Origin: Acinetobacter sp. 10FS3-1
GTDB lineage: Bacteria; Pseudomonadota; Gammaproteobacteria; Pseudomonadales; Moraxellaceae
Length of the DNA: 64,000 nucleotides
NCBI RefSeq assembly: GCF_013343215.1
Contig: NZ_CP039143.1
Span: 2,666,001 to 2,730,000 of the forward strand
Reading direction: 5' to 3'
The position numbers and the translations under genes are program-made. Shown piece after piece: positions 29,732-39,402 of this stretch. Below the pieces are notes generated by a model that did no database searches, was not told where the DNA came from, and was given only the letters and a program-made list of their open reading frames with translations. The first letter of the stretch is position 1, and each line of letters begins with the position of its first letter.

Positions 29732-30544
29732 ATGACATTTGCCCGTACCAAACTTTTTATCGCATGTGTACTTGCTAGCGGTTTAGGACTCAGTGCATGT
29801 TCTAATTCCGACAATGAACAAAAAAAGCAGGACAATCTGACCGCAAGTGCACCAGCGACGGGCGAAGCCTCTACCCTGAGTGAGCGTAATGCACAGCAGC
29901 GTCTGCTTTCAACGCTTGAAAAGCATTTTAAAACCGCAGGTATCAGTGCCAAGATCACAGATATTAAAGCCACTGAAGTTCCTAATCTGTCCTGGGTCAG
30001 TCTAGAAGGGATGGCGCCAGTATATGTAACAAATGACGGCAAATACCTGATTCAGGGCGATGTCATCCGTCTTGGAAGCAAGCAGCTCTACAATGTCAGT
30101 GAAAACCTGCAAGCCGGCGTCAATCAAAAAATCCTGGCCGAACTGGAAACCAAAGATCTGCTGGTCTATCCTGCCAAGACCAAAACCAAGCACGTGATTT
30201 ATGTATTTACCGATGTCAGCTGCCCGTATTGTCATAAATTCCATGAGCAGATGGATGAAATGAACAGCAAAGGCATTGAGGTGCGTTATATTGCCTGGCC
30301 ACGTGGAGAGCAGCATATGCCAGCCATGGAAGCCATCTGGTGTAGCAAAGACCGTCATGCTGCTTTTGATCAAGCCATTGCAGGCGGACAGATTCCATCG
30401 GCATCCTGTCAGAACCCTGTGAAAGACCAATATCAGATGGGTCTGAATATGGGCGTCAATGGCACACCGGGCGTATACAGTGCTGAAGGGGTTTATCTCG
30501 GGGGCTATATGAGTACATCCGAGTTATTAAAGCGGCTTAAATAA
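29732..30544 (+). CDS. dsbC: Thiol:disulfide interchange protein DsbC, predicted lipoprotein
   Basis: A 270-residue disulfide isomerase of the DsbC/DsbG type: an N-terminal dimerisation region and a thioredoxin domain with the active-site CPYC in DVSCPYCHKF (about residues 163-172), plus the cis-Pro segment GVNGTPGVY. Unlike E. coli DsbC, the leader ends in a lipobox (LSAC, Cys23) followed by SNSDNEQKKQ, so the protein is predicted to be membrane-anchored. A second disulfide is likely between the Cys of AIWCSKDR and PSASCQN. AAAAAAGGG lies before the ATG. Confidence 0.93.
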   Translation: MTFARTKLFIACVLASGLGLSACSNSDNEQKKQDNLTASAPATGEASTLSERNAQQRLLSTLEKHFKTAGISAKITDIKATEVPNLSWVSLEGMAPVYVTNDGKYLIQGDVIRLGSKQLYNVSENLQAGVNQKILAELETKDLLVYPAKTKTKHVIYVFTDVSCPYCHKFHEQMDEMNSKGIEVRYIAWPRGEQHMPAMEAIWCSKDRHAAFDQAIAGGQIPSASCQNPVKDQYQMGLNMGVNGTPGVYSAEGVYLGGYMSTSELLKRLK

Positions 30545-30668
30545 CTAATTATCATGAGTTATTTTACTTTATTTTATAGATAAAGATATTCTGGAATGAC
30601 CCTAGAGTCAGGCGTTTTTTTTAGCTATGATCTAGAGTCGTAAAAACTGTTTATATTTGGAGTGTGAC

Positions 30669-31973
30669 GTGAAACCAGTTCGTCTGGCAATCCTCGGTCT
30701 TGGTACTGTGGGTGGTGGTGCCCTTAAACTATTAAAAGAAAATGCTGCTGAGATTAAACGTCGCACCGGTCGTGAAATTCAAATTACCCATGTCGGTACG
30801 CGTCGCCCACGTACTGACCTGGACTTGCCTGAATCAGTCAAGCAGAGTGCTGATTTGCTGGACATTGTCCGTCAAGCTGATGTCGATGTGGTGGTGGAAG
30901 TCATGGGCGGTATCCACCCTGCCTATGAAGTCATCATGGAAGCCATGAAACATGGCAAGCATATTGTCACAGCCAACAAAGCCCTCTTGGCTGAACATGG
31001 AAATGAACTCTTTAAAGCAGCTGAAGACAATGCCGTACAAATTGCTTATGAGGCTGCGGTTGCTGGTGGCATTCCGATTATCAAAGTGATTCGTGAAGGT
31101 CTGGCAGCCAATAAAATTGACTGGTTAGCAGGTATTATTAACGGTACAGGCAACTTCATTTTAAGTGAAATGCGGGAAAAAGGTCGTGCCTTTGCCGACG
31201 TACTTAAAGAAGCACAAGAACTCGGTTATGCTGAAGCTGATCCGACCTTTGACGTAGAAGGGATTGATGCGGCACATAAACTGACAATTCTTGCTTCATG
31301 TGCATTTGGTATTCCGCTCCAGTTTGACAAGGTTTTTACTGAAGGAATCAGCAAAATCACGGCGCAAGACGTCAAGTATGCTGAAGACCTGGGCTTTCGT
31401 ATCAAACACCTCGGGATTGCACGTCGTACAGAAGCCGGGGTTGAGCTGCGTGTGCATCCAACCCTGATTCCAAAAGAAGAACTGCTGGCCAATGTCAATG
31501 GCGTGAAGAATGCGGTACTGGTACATGCCAATGCAGTAGGCCCAACGCTCTATTATGGTGCTGGTGCGGGCGCAGGCCCAACAGCCTCTGCGGTGATCGC
31601 AGACGTTGTTGATATTGTACGGGATATTTCCTATACCGAAGATGGTGCGGGTACCATTCCGCAACTGGCTTTTGAAAATCTGACCGATCTGCCGATTTTA
31701 AGCCGTGAAGAAATGACCACTGGCTATTACATCCGGATCAATGCCGAAGACCAGATGGGTGTACTGGCTGATGTCACCACGATTTTAAGTCGTGCTGGAA
31801 TCAGTATTGATGCCATCTTGCAACAGTCACGCTTAAAAGACCTGATTCCAATCGTGATCCTGACTGATCCAGTCAAGGAAGCAAAAATGGATGACGCCTT
31901 AAAACAAATTCAAGCGCTTCCTGCTATTCATGGCGAAATCGTACGAATTCGTTTAGAATCGTTGGATAACTAA
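30669..31973 (+). CDS. hom: Homoserine dehydrogenase
   Basis: A 434-residue enzyme reducing aspartate semialdehyde to homoserine on the path to Thr and Met. The nucleotide fold starts VRLAILGLGTVGGGAL; the substrate region has YEAAVAGGIPIIKVIREGL and GIINGTGNFILSEM; the C-terminal ACT domain (from about residue 355, ADVTTILSRAGISIDAI) indicates feedback control, usually by Thr. GGAG at 30659-30662 lies 6 bases from the GTG at 30669, preferred over a TTG at 30657. It is monofunctional, with thrC 57 bases downstream. Confidence 0.96.
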   Translation: MKPVRLAILGLGTVGGGALKLLKENAAEIKRRTGREIQITHVGTRRPRTDLDLPESVKQSADLLDIVRQADVDVVVEVMGGIHPAYEVIMEAMKHGKHIVTANKALLAEHGNELFKAAEDNAVQIAYEAAVAGGIPIIKVIREGLAANKIDWLAGIINGTGNFILSEMREKGRAFADVLKEAQELGYAEADPTFDVEGIDAAHKLTILASCAFGIPLQFDKVFTEGISKITAQDVKYAEDLGFRIKHLGIARRTEAGVELRVHPTLIPKEELLANVNGVKNAVLVHANAVGPTLYYGAGAGAGPTASAVIADVVDIVRDISYTEDGAGTIPQLAFENLTDLPILSREEMTTGYYIRINAEDQMGVLADVTTILSRAGISIDAILQQSRLKDLIPIVILTDPVKEAKMDDALKQIQALPAIHGEIVRIRLESLDN

Positions 31974-31980
31974 TCGGGTT

Positions 31981-31999
31981 GGGAGGAGCCTCTCCTCTC
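31981..31999. promoter_or_regulatory. Stable hairpin between hom and thrC
   Basis: GGGAGGAG (31981-31988) and CTCCTCTC (31992-31999) form an 8-bp stem, one wobble, with a CCT loop. No T-run follows, so it is not a terminator; it may protect or process the hom-thrC transcript or influence thrC translation, which starts about 30 bases later. Confidence 0.5.
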
Positions 32000-32030
32000 G
32001 CCAAGCTCTACACACAATTGGAACATCATC

Positions 32031-33170
32031 ATGTCGAATGCCAATCGTTATACTGGTTTAGTTGACCGCTATCGCGACCGCTTACCAGTGTCTGCAACTA
32101 CTAAAGCCATTTCTTTGGGTGAAGGTAATACGCCACTGATTAAGCTTGAGAATATTCCACGCATTATTGGCAAAAATGTTGAAATTTATGTGAAGTACGA
32201 GGGCTTAAACCCGACTGGTTCATTTAAAGACCGTGGTATGACCATGGCAGTCACAAAAGCTGCTGAAGAAGGTTCAAAAGCCATTATTTGTGCTTCTACA
32301 GGGAATACCTCTGCTGCCGCTGCTGCTTATGCAGCCCGTGCTGGCATGAAAGCCTTTGTATTAATCCCGGAAGGCAAAATTGCCATGGGTAAAATGGCGC
32401 AAGCCATGATGTATGGTGCGATTACCATGCAAATCCGCGGTAACTTCGATGACGGTATGCGTCTGGTCAAAGAAATTGCCGATAAAGCCCCAGTAACCAT
32501 CGTTAACTCGATTAACCCGTACCGTTTACAGGGCCAGAAAACGATTGCTTATGAAATTGTCGATGAACTGGGCCGTGCACCTGACTACCACTGCCTGCCA
32601 GTCGGTAATGCGGGTAATATTACCGCGCACTGGATGGGCTATACCGAAGCCGTTGCCAACCAGCCTGCAGATCAGTTTGAGCAAGTGATTTATGATGCTG
32701 AAACGGATCAGTTCACAGGTCCAAAACCGGCAGGCTTGCCGACTATGGTAGGCTACCAGGCTTCTGGGGCAGCTCCATTCCTGCGTGGTGCACCTGTTGC
32801 TGATCCTGAAACGGTTGCAACAGCAATCCGTATCGGTAATCCACAAAGCTGGAACCATGCCAAAGCAGTCGTACGTGATTCTCAGGGCTGGTTCGACGAA
32901 CTGGAAGATGCAGAAATTCTTGAAGCACAGCGTTTACTTTCTATGTATGAAGGCGTATTTGTAGAGCCTGCTTCTGCTGCGTCTATTGGTGGTGCAATCC
33001 GTGACATCAAGGCAGGTAAAATTGCTGAAGGTTCTGTGATTGTCTGCACAGTGACTGGTAATGGCCTGAAAGACCCAGATACCGCAATCAAGCAGTGTGC
33101 TGATGCGGTGATGCTGTCGATTGATGCTACATTAGACCAGGTTCGTGATTCGATTCTGTCTAATATGTAA
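32031..33170 (+). CDS. thrC: Threonine synthase
   Basis: A 379-residue PLP enzyme converting phosphohomoserine to threonine. The PLP lysine lies in GLNPTGSFKDRGMTMAV (about residues 56-72), with the Ser/Asn-rich CASTGNTSAAAAAY next to it and the glycine loop PVGNAGNITAH for phosphate. The size and sequence match the shorter, SAM-independent class. It forms a Thr-pathway pair with hom and is followed by a strong terminator. Confidence 0.96.
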   Translation: MSNANRYTGLVDRYRDRLPVSATTKAISLGEGNTPLIKLENIPRIIGKNVEIYVKYEGLNPTGSFKDRGMTMAVTKAAEEGSKAIICASTGNTSAAAAAYAARAGMKAFVLIPEGKIAMGKMAQAMMYGAITMQIRGNFDDGMRLVKEIADKAPVTIVNSINPYRLQGQKTIAYEIVDELGRAPDYHCLPVGNAGNITAHWMGYTEAVANQPADQFEQVIYDAETDQFTGPKPAGLPTMVGYQASGAAPFLRGAPVADPETVATAIRIGNPQSWNHAKAVVRDSQGWFDELEDAEILEAQRLLSMYEGVFVEPASAASIGGAIRDIKAGKIAEGSVIVCTVTGNGLKDPDTAIKQCADAVMLSIDATLDQVRDSILSNM

Positions 33171-33186
33171 TTAAATAAAATAAATA

Positions 33187-33214
33187 AAAAAACCCTGCAC
33201 AGGCAGGGTTTTTT
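33187..33214. terminator. Bidirectional terminator between thrC and pbpG
   Basis: A-run plus ACCCTGC (arm 33187-33198), ACAG loop, GCAGGGT plus T-run (33203-33214): a 12-bp stem serving the two convergent genes. Confidence 0.9.
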
Positions 33215-33279
33215 ATTGCTGGACCGTTTAATCTGAGGTTTAACTTATCACAGGTTCGAGCTTCAGAAATAGCCAAGCT

Positions 33280-34329
33280 TTAGATCCGTTTTGGTAAACT
33301 GCTTACCCAGGTCATCAGACGGGTAGCATCATTGGTACGTGCCTGGGAGCTGTTTGCACCCAACAGGACCACTGCAACCGGACGGTTGTTCAAAGTGGTA
33401 TGCATTACCACACAGCGTCCTGCTTCATTAATGAAGCCGGTTTTAGAAATATTGATATTCCAGCCACCATTACGCACCAGCGCATTGGTATTGTTTGACT
33501 TCAAAACGCGATAACCCAGATTGAAATCATAGCTTGGTGTAGTCGAGAACTGACGGATCAGTCCATATTGTGAAGCGGTATTCACCAGAATGCCGAGGTC
33601 ACGCGCAGAGGCAATATTTCCAGGATGCAAGCCGGTGGATTCTAAAAAGCGGGTTGAGTACATGCCCAGCTCTTTGGCCTTGCTGTTCATTGCCGCAACA
33701 AATGCACTACGACCACCCGGATAGGTACGTGCCAAGGCTGCCGCAGCCGGATTCTCTGACTTCATCAAGGCAAATAGCAAAGCTTCGGCGCGGTTCATGC
33801 TGTCCCCCGCTCTTAAAGACGAGCTGGAGCTTTTACAGCCTGAACAGGAAAAGTCAGCTTGCTGCAAGGTAATTTGTTCAGACATATTCAAACGCGCATC
33901 TGAAATGACCACAGCAGTCATCAGCTTGGTAATCGAAGCAATTGGAAGAGCCGTATTGGTGTTTTTACTATAAAGCACCTCCCCGGTTTGAGCATCCATG
34001 ACCAAGGCCGCACGCGCATTCACGCTAGGCTGGCTAATATTATGATTGGTATCCAGAATCCGAGGACTTTTTACAGCCGGCTGAACACTCCCACCCTGAC
34101 GCAAGGTAGTGGTGATGGTCGCTGAGCCTGCCGGGCTAGGCTCTTCTGCAGCCACACTAAAGTCGTCATTCAGCAGCTGGTTTACTTCATCTGAAGACCA
34201 GCTGATACTACTGGCTCCGCCCTCTGCCGTACCGGAACGCATAATGATTTCAGCAAAGCTTATCGAACTTATGCTGAGCAACGTAGAAAGTCCCAATACC
34301 TGCATCAAAGACTTGTTTATTTTCTTCAC
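33280..34329 (-). CDS. pbpG: D-alanyl-D-alanine endopeptidase (PBP7/8 type)
   Basis: A periplasmic S11 serine peptidase that cuts D-Ala-mDAP cross-links. The three penicillin-binding motifs are present: SxxK in PIASITKLMTAV, SxN in LMKSENPAAAALA and KTG in ISKTGFINEAG. A signal peptide (KKINKSLMQVLGLSTLLSI, cleavage after SFA) is followed by about 65 residues of low-complexity spacer before the catalytic domain. I take the GTG at 34329; a TTG at 34344 adds five residues and cannot be excluded. It is longer than E. coli PbpG because of the spacer. Confidence 0.88.
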   Translation of the reverse strand: MKKINKSLMQVLGLSTLLSISSISFAEIIMRSGTAEGGASSISWSSDEVNQLLNDDFSVAAEEPSPAGSATITTTLRQGGSVQPAVKSPRILDTNHNISQPSVNARAALVMDAQTGEVLYSKNTNTALPIASITKLMTAVVISDARLNMSEQITLQQADFSCSGCKSSSSSLRAGDSMNRAEALLFALMKSENPAAAALARTYPGGRSAFVAAMNSKAKELGMYSTRFLESTGLHPGNIASARDLGILVNTASQYGLIRQFSTTPSYDFNLGYRVLKSNNTNALVRNGGWNINISKTGFINEAGRCVVMHTTLNNRPVAVVLLGANSSQARTNDATRLMTWVSSLPKRI

Positions 34330-34549
34330 TATTTCTTCACTCAACTAACCAGAGGTAAGATTGATTTGCGTATTACCTCTAATATGCCTTACATTTGAAC
34401 ACAATGCAGAACATTTTTTGTTCTGGACACTATGTGATAAGTTTCAGATTTAATCTTGCAAATAGGATTGCTAATTTTGTAGTTTCATTGCAAGCTTATT
34501 TTGCTTTATGTAACAAAAAAATGAGTTTTTTAACAGAGGGAGAGACTAG

Positions 34550-35185
34550 GTGATCACAGTGTTGGTTGTGGACGATCATGAATTAGTACGTACTGGGATT
34601 TGCAGAATGCTGGAAGACCATGCGGATGTCCAGGTCATTGGACAAGCTGAATCAGGTGAAGAAGCAATTACGCTGGTCCGTCAACATCATCCTAATGTCG
34701 TTCTGCTGGATGTGAATATGCCCGGGATTGGTGGGGTAGAAACCACACGTCGTTTGCTGCAAACTGCACCTGACACCAAAGTACTGGCAGTCAGTGGTCT
34801 GGCAGAAGAACCTTATCCTTCCCTGTTACTTAAAGCTGGGGCCAAAGGCTACATCACCAAAGGTGCTCCTGTACTGGAAATGGTTCGTGCCATCAACAAG
34901 GTAATGCAGGGCGGTAAATATTTTAGTGCCGATATTGCCGAGCAGCTGGCCAGCTCATATCTGTCAGATACTCAGCAATCGCCTTTTGATGCGCTCTCTG
35001 AACGGGAAATGCAGGTGGCGATGATGGTGGTCAATTGTATTAGCGCGCAGGAAATTGCCGATAAACTCTTTGTCAGCGTTAAAACTGTCAATACTTACCG
35101 TTACCGTATTTTTGAAAAGCTCAATATTGACAGTGATGTTAAACTGACCCACTTAGCCATGCGCTATGGCCTGATCAAGCCCTAG
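34550..35185 (+). CDS. gacA: GacA/UvrY-like response regulator
   Basis: A 211-residue LuxR/FixJ-type regulator. The receiver domain has the acidic pair D8-D9, phospho-acceptor D54 in VVLLDVNMPG and Lys in AGAKGYITKG; the C-terminal helix-turn-helix runs from LSEREMQVAMMVV to KTVNTYRYRIFEKL (about 148-195). Overall sequence is that of GacA/UvrY, which with the sensor GacS drives small RNAs that titrate CsrA. The start is GTG with a GGAGA ribosome site. No gacS gene is nearby, as usual. The tandem position before pilS may allow read-through into it. Confidence 0.87.
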   Translation: MITVLVVDDHELVRTGICRMLEDHADVQVIGQAESGEEAITLVRQHHPNVVLLDVNMPGIGGVETTRRLLQTAPDTKVLAVSGLAEEPYPSLLLKAGAKGYITKGAPVLEMVRAINKVMQGGKYFSADIAEQLASSYLSDTQQSPFDALSEREMQVAMMVVNCISAQEIADKLFVSVKTVNTYRYRIFEKLNIDSDVKLTHLAMRYGLIKP

Positions 35186-35203
35186 TTTTAAAAGTCGGTC
35201 CAT

Positions 35204-36766
35204 ATGGAACCTTCTCACTATTCACAGCTCAATCAATATCATCTGGGGATCTGGTATGGTGCTTATCGTCTGATTATCAGTACCGGTCTGCTGCTGATTT
35301 TTCTGCTGACCTATCCGAACCTGACAGCCGACTATCAGTATCCACAGCTCTATTATTATGCGCTGGGGATTTGGGTGGCGGTGAACGCGGTTCAGCTGTT
35401 CACGCTCAAATTTGTCCGGCGCTGGATTCAAGCCCAGTTTATTCTGATCTTTTTTACTGATGTTAGTGTACTCAGCCTGTTAACCCTGGCCACCAATGGT
35501 CCGAATCTGCATATCGGGCTATTGTTTGTCATTGCCATCTTTTCAGCTTCACTGCTACTGGATGCCCATAAGGCCTTATTTATCACACTTATTGCTGTAA
35601 TTAGTGTGATTTATCAGCATTTTATTGGCAGCATTTTTGCCTTTTCTTCCTTAACCAATATCGGGAATAGTGCATTACTCGCTTTCCTGTTTTTTGTGGT
35701 CTATGGCAGTGGCCAGATTGCGGTCCGTCGCTTTCAAATTCTGGAGAATCTGAGCTTTTCCCAATCTCTTGAATTGTACCAGTTACAGAATATTAACCGC
35801 TATATTCTCGAGCAGATTGAAACCGGTTATCTAGTTCTGGATGAAAATTATCATGTGGTGCTGAGCAATCCAGCTGCCTGTCATCTGCTCGGCATAGAGC
35901 CTACCTATAGCCAAGAACGATTTTCACTCTATCATTCACAATATGACCTGTTTGAGTTGGTTCACTTTGAGAATCTGGAAAATGGGGAACAGTTCCAGTT
36001 CGAGTCCCAGCAAAGTCGCTATAACATTCATGTACAGGTACAAAAACTGATCGTTCCGCATCAGACCTTGATCCTGCTGGTTTTACAGGATGCGCAAAAG
36101 TTAAATCAAAAGGTGCAGCAATTAAAGCTTGCTGCGCTGGGGCAACTCTCGGCCAGCATCGCGCATGAAATCCGGAACCCTCTGGCTGCCATTGTACAGG
36201 CCAATGACCTCTATCAGGATTCAGAAAAAGAACAGCAGCATCTCCTGAACCAGATGATCAGCCGGCAGGCCAATCGGATTGACCGGATTATTCAGGACAC
36301 CTTGAGCATGGTGAAAAACAGGGAAACGCATCCTGTCATGATTCATCTGAATGAATTCATTCCACTGTTTATTCAGGAAGATTTAGCCGATGTGGCTGAT
36401 CAGATTCAGTTGAATAGCGATACGTCTCTTTATATTCAGTTTGATGAAGCCCAATTCCGTCAGATTCTGATTAACCTGATCCGTAATGCCATCCGGCACA
36501 ATGCTGCCGATGCCGACCATATTCAATTGAATATTCATCCTTATCAGCATAAAGTATGGATTGATATCCGGGACTTTGGCACCGGTGTCGATGTACCGGA
36601 TCAGGCGAAGTTATTCAAGCCTTTTTATAGCACCGCAATTAACGGTACCGGACTGGGACTGTATTTATCACATAGTTTTTGTGAAGCAAATCAGGCACAA
36701 TTAAATTATATACAACAAGAACAAGGCGCATGCTTTCGCATTAGCTGCCAACGAATGATACCGTGA
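35204..36766 (+). CDS. pilS: Sensor histidine kinase PilS
   Basis: A 520-residue sensor with six membrane helices in the first 180 residues, a short PAS-like region (EQIETGYLVLDENYHVVLSN, as blocks around 205-225), and the kinase core: H321 in ASIAHEIRNPLAA, N-box LINLIRNAIRHNA, and G-boxes DFGTGVDVPD and GTGLGLYLSHSF. This is the PilS layout, the kinase that senses pilin level in the membrane and phosphorylates PilR. It starts 18 bases after the gacA-like gene and 21 bases before pilR. Confidence 0.94.
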   Translation: MEPSHYSQLNQYHLGIWYGAYRLIISTGLLLIFLLTYPNLTADYQYPQLYYYALGIWVAVNAVQLFTLKFVRRWIQAQFILIFFTDVSVLSLLTLATNGPNLHIGLLFVIAIFSASLLLDAHKALFITLIAVISVIYQHFIGSIFAFSSLTNIGNSALLAFLFFVVYGSGQIAVRRFQILENLSFSQSLELYQLQNINRYILEQIETGYLVLDENYHVVLSNPAACHLLGIEPTYSQERFSLYHSQYDLFELVHFENLENGEQFQFESQQSRYNIHVQVQKLIVPHQTLILLVLQDAQKLNQKVQQLKLAALGQLSASIAHEIRNPLAAIVQANDLYQDSEKEQQHLLNQMISRQANRIDRIIQDTLSMVKNRETHPVMIHLNEFIPLFIQEDLADVADQIQLNSDTSLYIQFDEAQFRQILINLIRNAIRHNAADADHIQLNIHPYQHKVWIDIRDFGTGVDVPDQAKLFKPFYSTAINGTGLGLYLSHSFCEANQAQLNYIQQEQGACFRISCQRMIP

Positions 36767-36787
36767 ATATATTGAAAGGGGAAAATT

Positions 36788-38203
36788 GTGGAACAACAAC
36801 CACTGGTCTTATTGGTGGATGACGAAGAGGATCTCTGTACCCTCATGCAGATGTCCTTGATGCGCATGGGAATACGTACACATATTGCTCACCGGCTGGA
36901 GGATGCTAAGCAGCGCCTTACTGATCACCAGTATGATGCCTGTCTGACTGACCTGAATCTACCGGATGGCAATGGCCTGGAATTATTGCACTGGATTCAT
37001 CAGCGCTGCCCTGATCTGCCTGTGGCTGTACTAACCGCCTATGGCAATATGGAAATCGCCATTGCGGCCCTCAAAGCAGGCGCTTTTGACTTTGTCAGCA
37101 AGCCGATTAACCAGAAGCATCTGGAACAGTTACTACAAAAAGCACTTAATAAACCAGTGGAGTATGATCAATATAATGCCAATGATTCACTAGAACATAA
37201 GCTACTGATTGGCCAGTCTCTGCCCATTCAGCAGCTACGTGTCACTTTAAAGAAAATTGCTCGTTCTCAGGCGCCGGTTTTTATTACAGGAGAATCCGGT
37301 ACCGGCAAGGAAGTAATTGCAAATCTGGTGCATCGCCTCAGTAATCGCAGTGAAGGGCCTTTTATCGCCATTAACTGTGGTGCGATTCCAACTGAACTGA
37401 TGGAAAGTGAGCTGTTCGGACACAAAAAAGGCAGCTTTACCGGTGCCACCCAGGACAAGCAAGGACTGATCCAGTCTGCGCATGGTGGCAGTCTGTTTCT
37501 GGATGAAATTGCCGAATTACCTTTGAGCATGCAGGTCAAACTGCTACGCGCCGTTCAGGAAAAACGTATCCGCCCCTTAGGTTCAGATACTGAAATTGAT
37601 GTCGATTTTCGGGTAATCAGCGCCAGCCATCAGGATCTGGATGCTCTGGTACAACAAGGCAAATTCCGTCAGGACCTGTATTTCCGGATTCATGTCATGG
37701 ATCTAGTCTTGCCGCCACTACGTGAACGCGGTCAGGATATTCTGATTTTGGCTGAGCACTTTATCCAGAAAATTTGCCAGGAATGGGATATTCCGGTGAA
37801 ACCACTTTCTGGGCGCAGCAAAGAGTTTTTACTGGGCCAGTATTATCCAGGGAATGTGCGTGAATTACGCAATATTATCGAACGGGCCATTACCTTAAGT
37901 GATGAGGACAGGATTGATCTGCAACACCTGCAAAGCGCTCCTCTGCGCCATACAGCGCCTGTCCTGCAAGAGTCGACAAGCCATGCTGAACTTGCTTCTT
38001 CAGATCAGATTATTATTCCCAGAAAGCTGCCTGAAGAAGGTCTGGAATTATATTTAGAAAAAATCGAAAAAGAAGTTCTGCTGAATGCACTGAATATGAC
38101 CCACTGGAACCGCACCTTGGCTGCGAAAAAACTGGGCATGTCCTTCCGCTCTCTGCGTTACCGCCTGAAAAAATTCGGACTGGATATCGAGGAAGAGGAA
38201 TAA
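36788..38203 (+). CDS. pilR: Sigma-54-dependent response regulator PilR
   Basis: A 471-residue NtrC-family activator. The receiver has the acidic pair D11-D12 and D55 in ACLTDLNLPDG; the AAA+ domain has Walker A GESGTGKEV, the GAFTGA-equivalent GSFTGAT that contacts sigma-54, and SLFLDEIAELPL as Walker B; the C-terminal Fis-type HTH reads NRTLAAKKLGMSFRSLRYRL. It should activate pilA transcription; pilA is not in this window. The start is GTG with GGGG upstream. Its TAA abuts the stop of the convergent S41 gene with no base between. Confidence 0.95.
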   Translation: MEQQPLVLLVDDEEDLCTLMQMSLMRMGIRTHIAHRLEDAKQRLTDHQYDACLTDLNLPDGNGLELLHWIHQRCPDLPVAVLTAYGNMEIAIAALKAGAFDFVSKPINQKHLEQLLQKALNKPVEYDQYNANDSLEHKLLIGQSLPIQQLRVTLKKIARSQAPVFITGESGTGKEVIANLVHRLSNRSEGPFIAINCGAIPTELMESELFGHKKGSFTGATQDKQGLIQSAHGGSLFLDEIAELPLSMQVKLLRAVQEKRIRPLGSDTEIDVDFRVISASHQDLDALVQQGKFRQDLYFRIHVMDLVLPPLRERGQDILILAEHFIQKICQEWDIPVKPLSGRSKEFLLGQYYPGNVRELRNIIERAITLSDEDRIDLQHLQSAPLRHTAPVLQESTSHAELASSDQIIIPRKLPEEGLELYLEKIEKEVLLNALNMTHWNRTLAAKKLGMSFRSLRYRLKKFGLDIEEEE

Positions 38204-39376
38204 TTATTTTTGCAGGAGCAGCAGGTCTGCGACATGATCCAGATAGCTCTCCTCACGTACTTCTGGGCCAAGCGGATAAGTCAGATGCGGCTGGATACCC
38301 AGCCCTTCAATCATCCGGCCGCTCGGGCTGAAGTATTGGGAGACGGTCATTTGCAAGGCTGCGCCATTACTGAGTGGAAACAGCTTTTGTACCACCCCTT
38401 TGCCATAGCTTTTCTCACCCACCACCCAGGCACGGCCGTGTTCTTTTAGGGCTGCGGTAAAAACTTCTGCAGCAGAAGCAGAGCGGTTATTAATCAGAAT
38501 ACCAACTTTCAGATTCTGAAATTCAAAGCTTGGTAAGGCTTGAAACTGCTGATTTCCTTCCGAACGGCTTTTGGTCGAGACGATAATGCCTTGATTAAGA
38601 AACAGGTCTGCGGATTCTACTGCGGCTGAAAGCAGGCCACCCGGATTATTGCGCAGATCAAACAGGACGGCTTTTAGACGGCTTGCCGGATAGCTTTCAA
38701 TAATCCGCTGGATTTCATTCGCAGTATCCTGCTGGAATACCTTCACTTGCAAGACCAGCACCTGATTATGATGCAGACTGGATTTGATTTCTGTATCTAC
38801 CTTGATATTCCGGACCAGCCTGATGACCGGACTTTGTGCCGATAGCTGGATGCTTAAGGTAGACCCAATTGCACCACTCAGCAATTGCCGTACCTGTTCA
38901 CGGTTCAGGCTGCTTAAGGCCTGATCATCAATCTTGTAGACGGTGACACCATTACGCAGGCCCTGTTTGGCAGAATCTGCATCTGGCCTAAGGCCTTGTA
39001 CGACCCATTGCTTGAGCTGGGAATTAAATTCCAGATCAAAATCAATACTGGCTAAATCACCTTCGGTGTACTGGCGCAGCTGTTGATAATCTTCGGGAGA
39101 TAAATAACGTGAATAGCGGTCCAGACCACTGACCAGACCCTGAATAGCTTGCTGGAACAGGGCATCATCATTTTTGTCTTCAATATAATTATCTTTGACA
39201 ATGCCATAGATTTGTACAAATTCTTGAATGGAGGCTACCGGAATTTCCGCATAAGTCTGATGGCCCATTTCCATATCGTCAAAGGCCGGCTCTTGCGGGC
39301 CGGCACTCCAGACGGAATGACTCCAACACATTAAGAAGCATGCGAGAATTACAGACTTGCCCTGTGTTTTAATCAT
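38204..39376 (-). CDS. S41-family C-terminal processing peptidase
   Basis: A 390-residue exported protease of the CtpA/Prc family. A signal peptide (MIKTQGKSVILACFLMCW, cleavage near WSA) is followed by an N-terminal helical region, a degenerate PDZ-like domain (about 120-190) and the tail-specific protease core. The Ser/Lys dyad is S301 (in NRSASAAEVF) and K326 (in EKSYGKGVV), 25 residues apart as in known members. A third-class segment LFDLRNNPGGLL holds the oxyanion region. It lies 26 bases downstream of gpmI, likely in one unit; the gpmI-S41 pairing is frequent. Confidence 0.9.
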   Translation of the reverse strand: MIKTQGKSVILACFLMCWSHSVWSAGPQEPAFDDMEMGHQTYAEIPVASIQEFVQIYGIVKDNYIEDKNDDALFQQAIQGLVSGLDRYSRYLSPEDYQQLRQYTEGDLASIDFDLEFNSQLKQWVVQGLRPDADSAKQGLRNGVTVYKIDDQALSSLNREQVRQLLSGAIGSTLSIQLSAQSPVIRLVRNIKVDTEIKSSLHHNQVLVLQVKVFQQDTANEIQRIIESYPASRLKAVLFDLRNNPGGLLSAAVESADLFLNQGIIVSTKSRSEGNQQFQALPSFEFQNLKVGILINNRSASAAEVFTAALKEHGRAWVVGEKSYGKGVVQKLFPLSNGAALQMTVSQYFSPSGRMIEGLGIQPHLTYPLGPEVREESYLDHVADLLLLQK

Positions 39377-39402
39377 TCTTATCCCTGTATATAGACTAAA
39401 AA

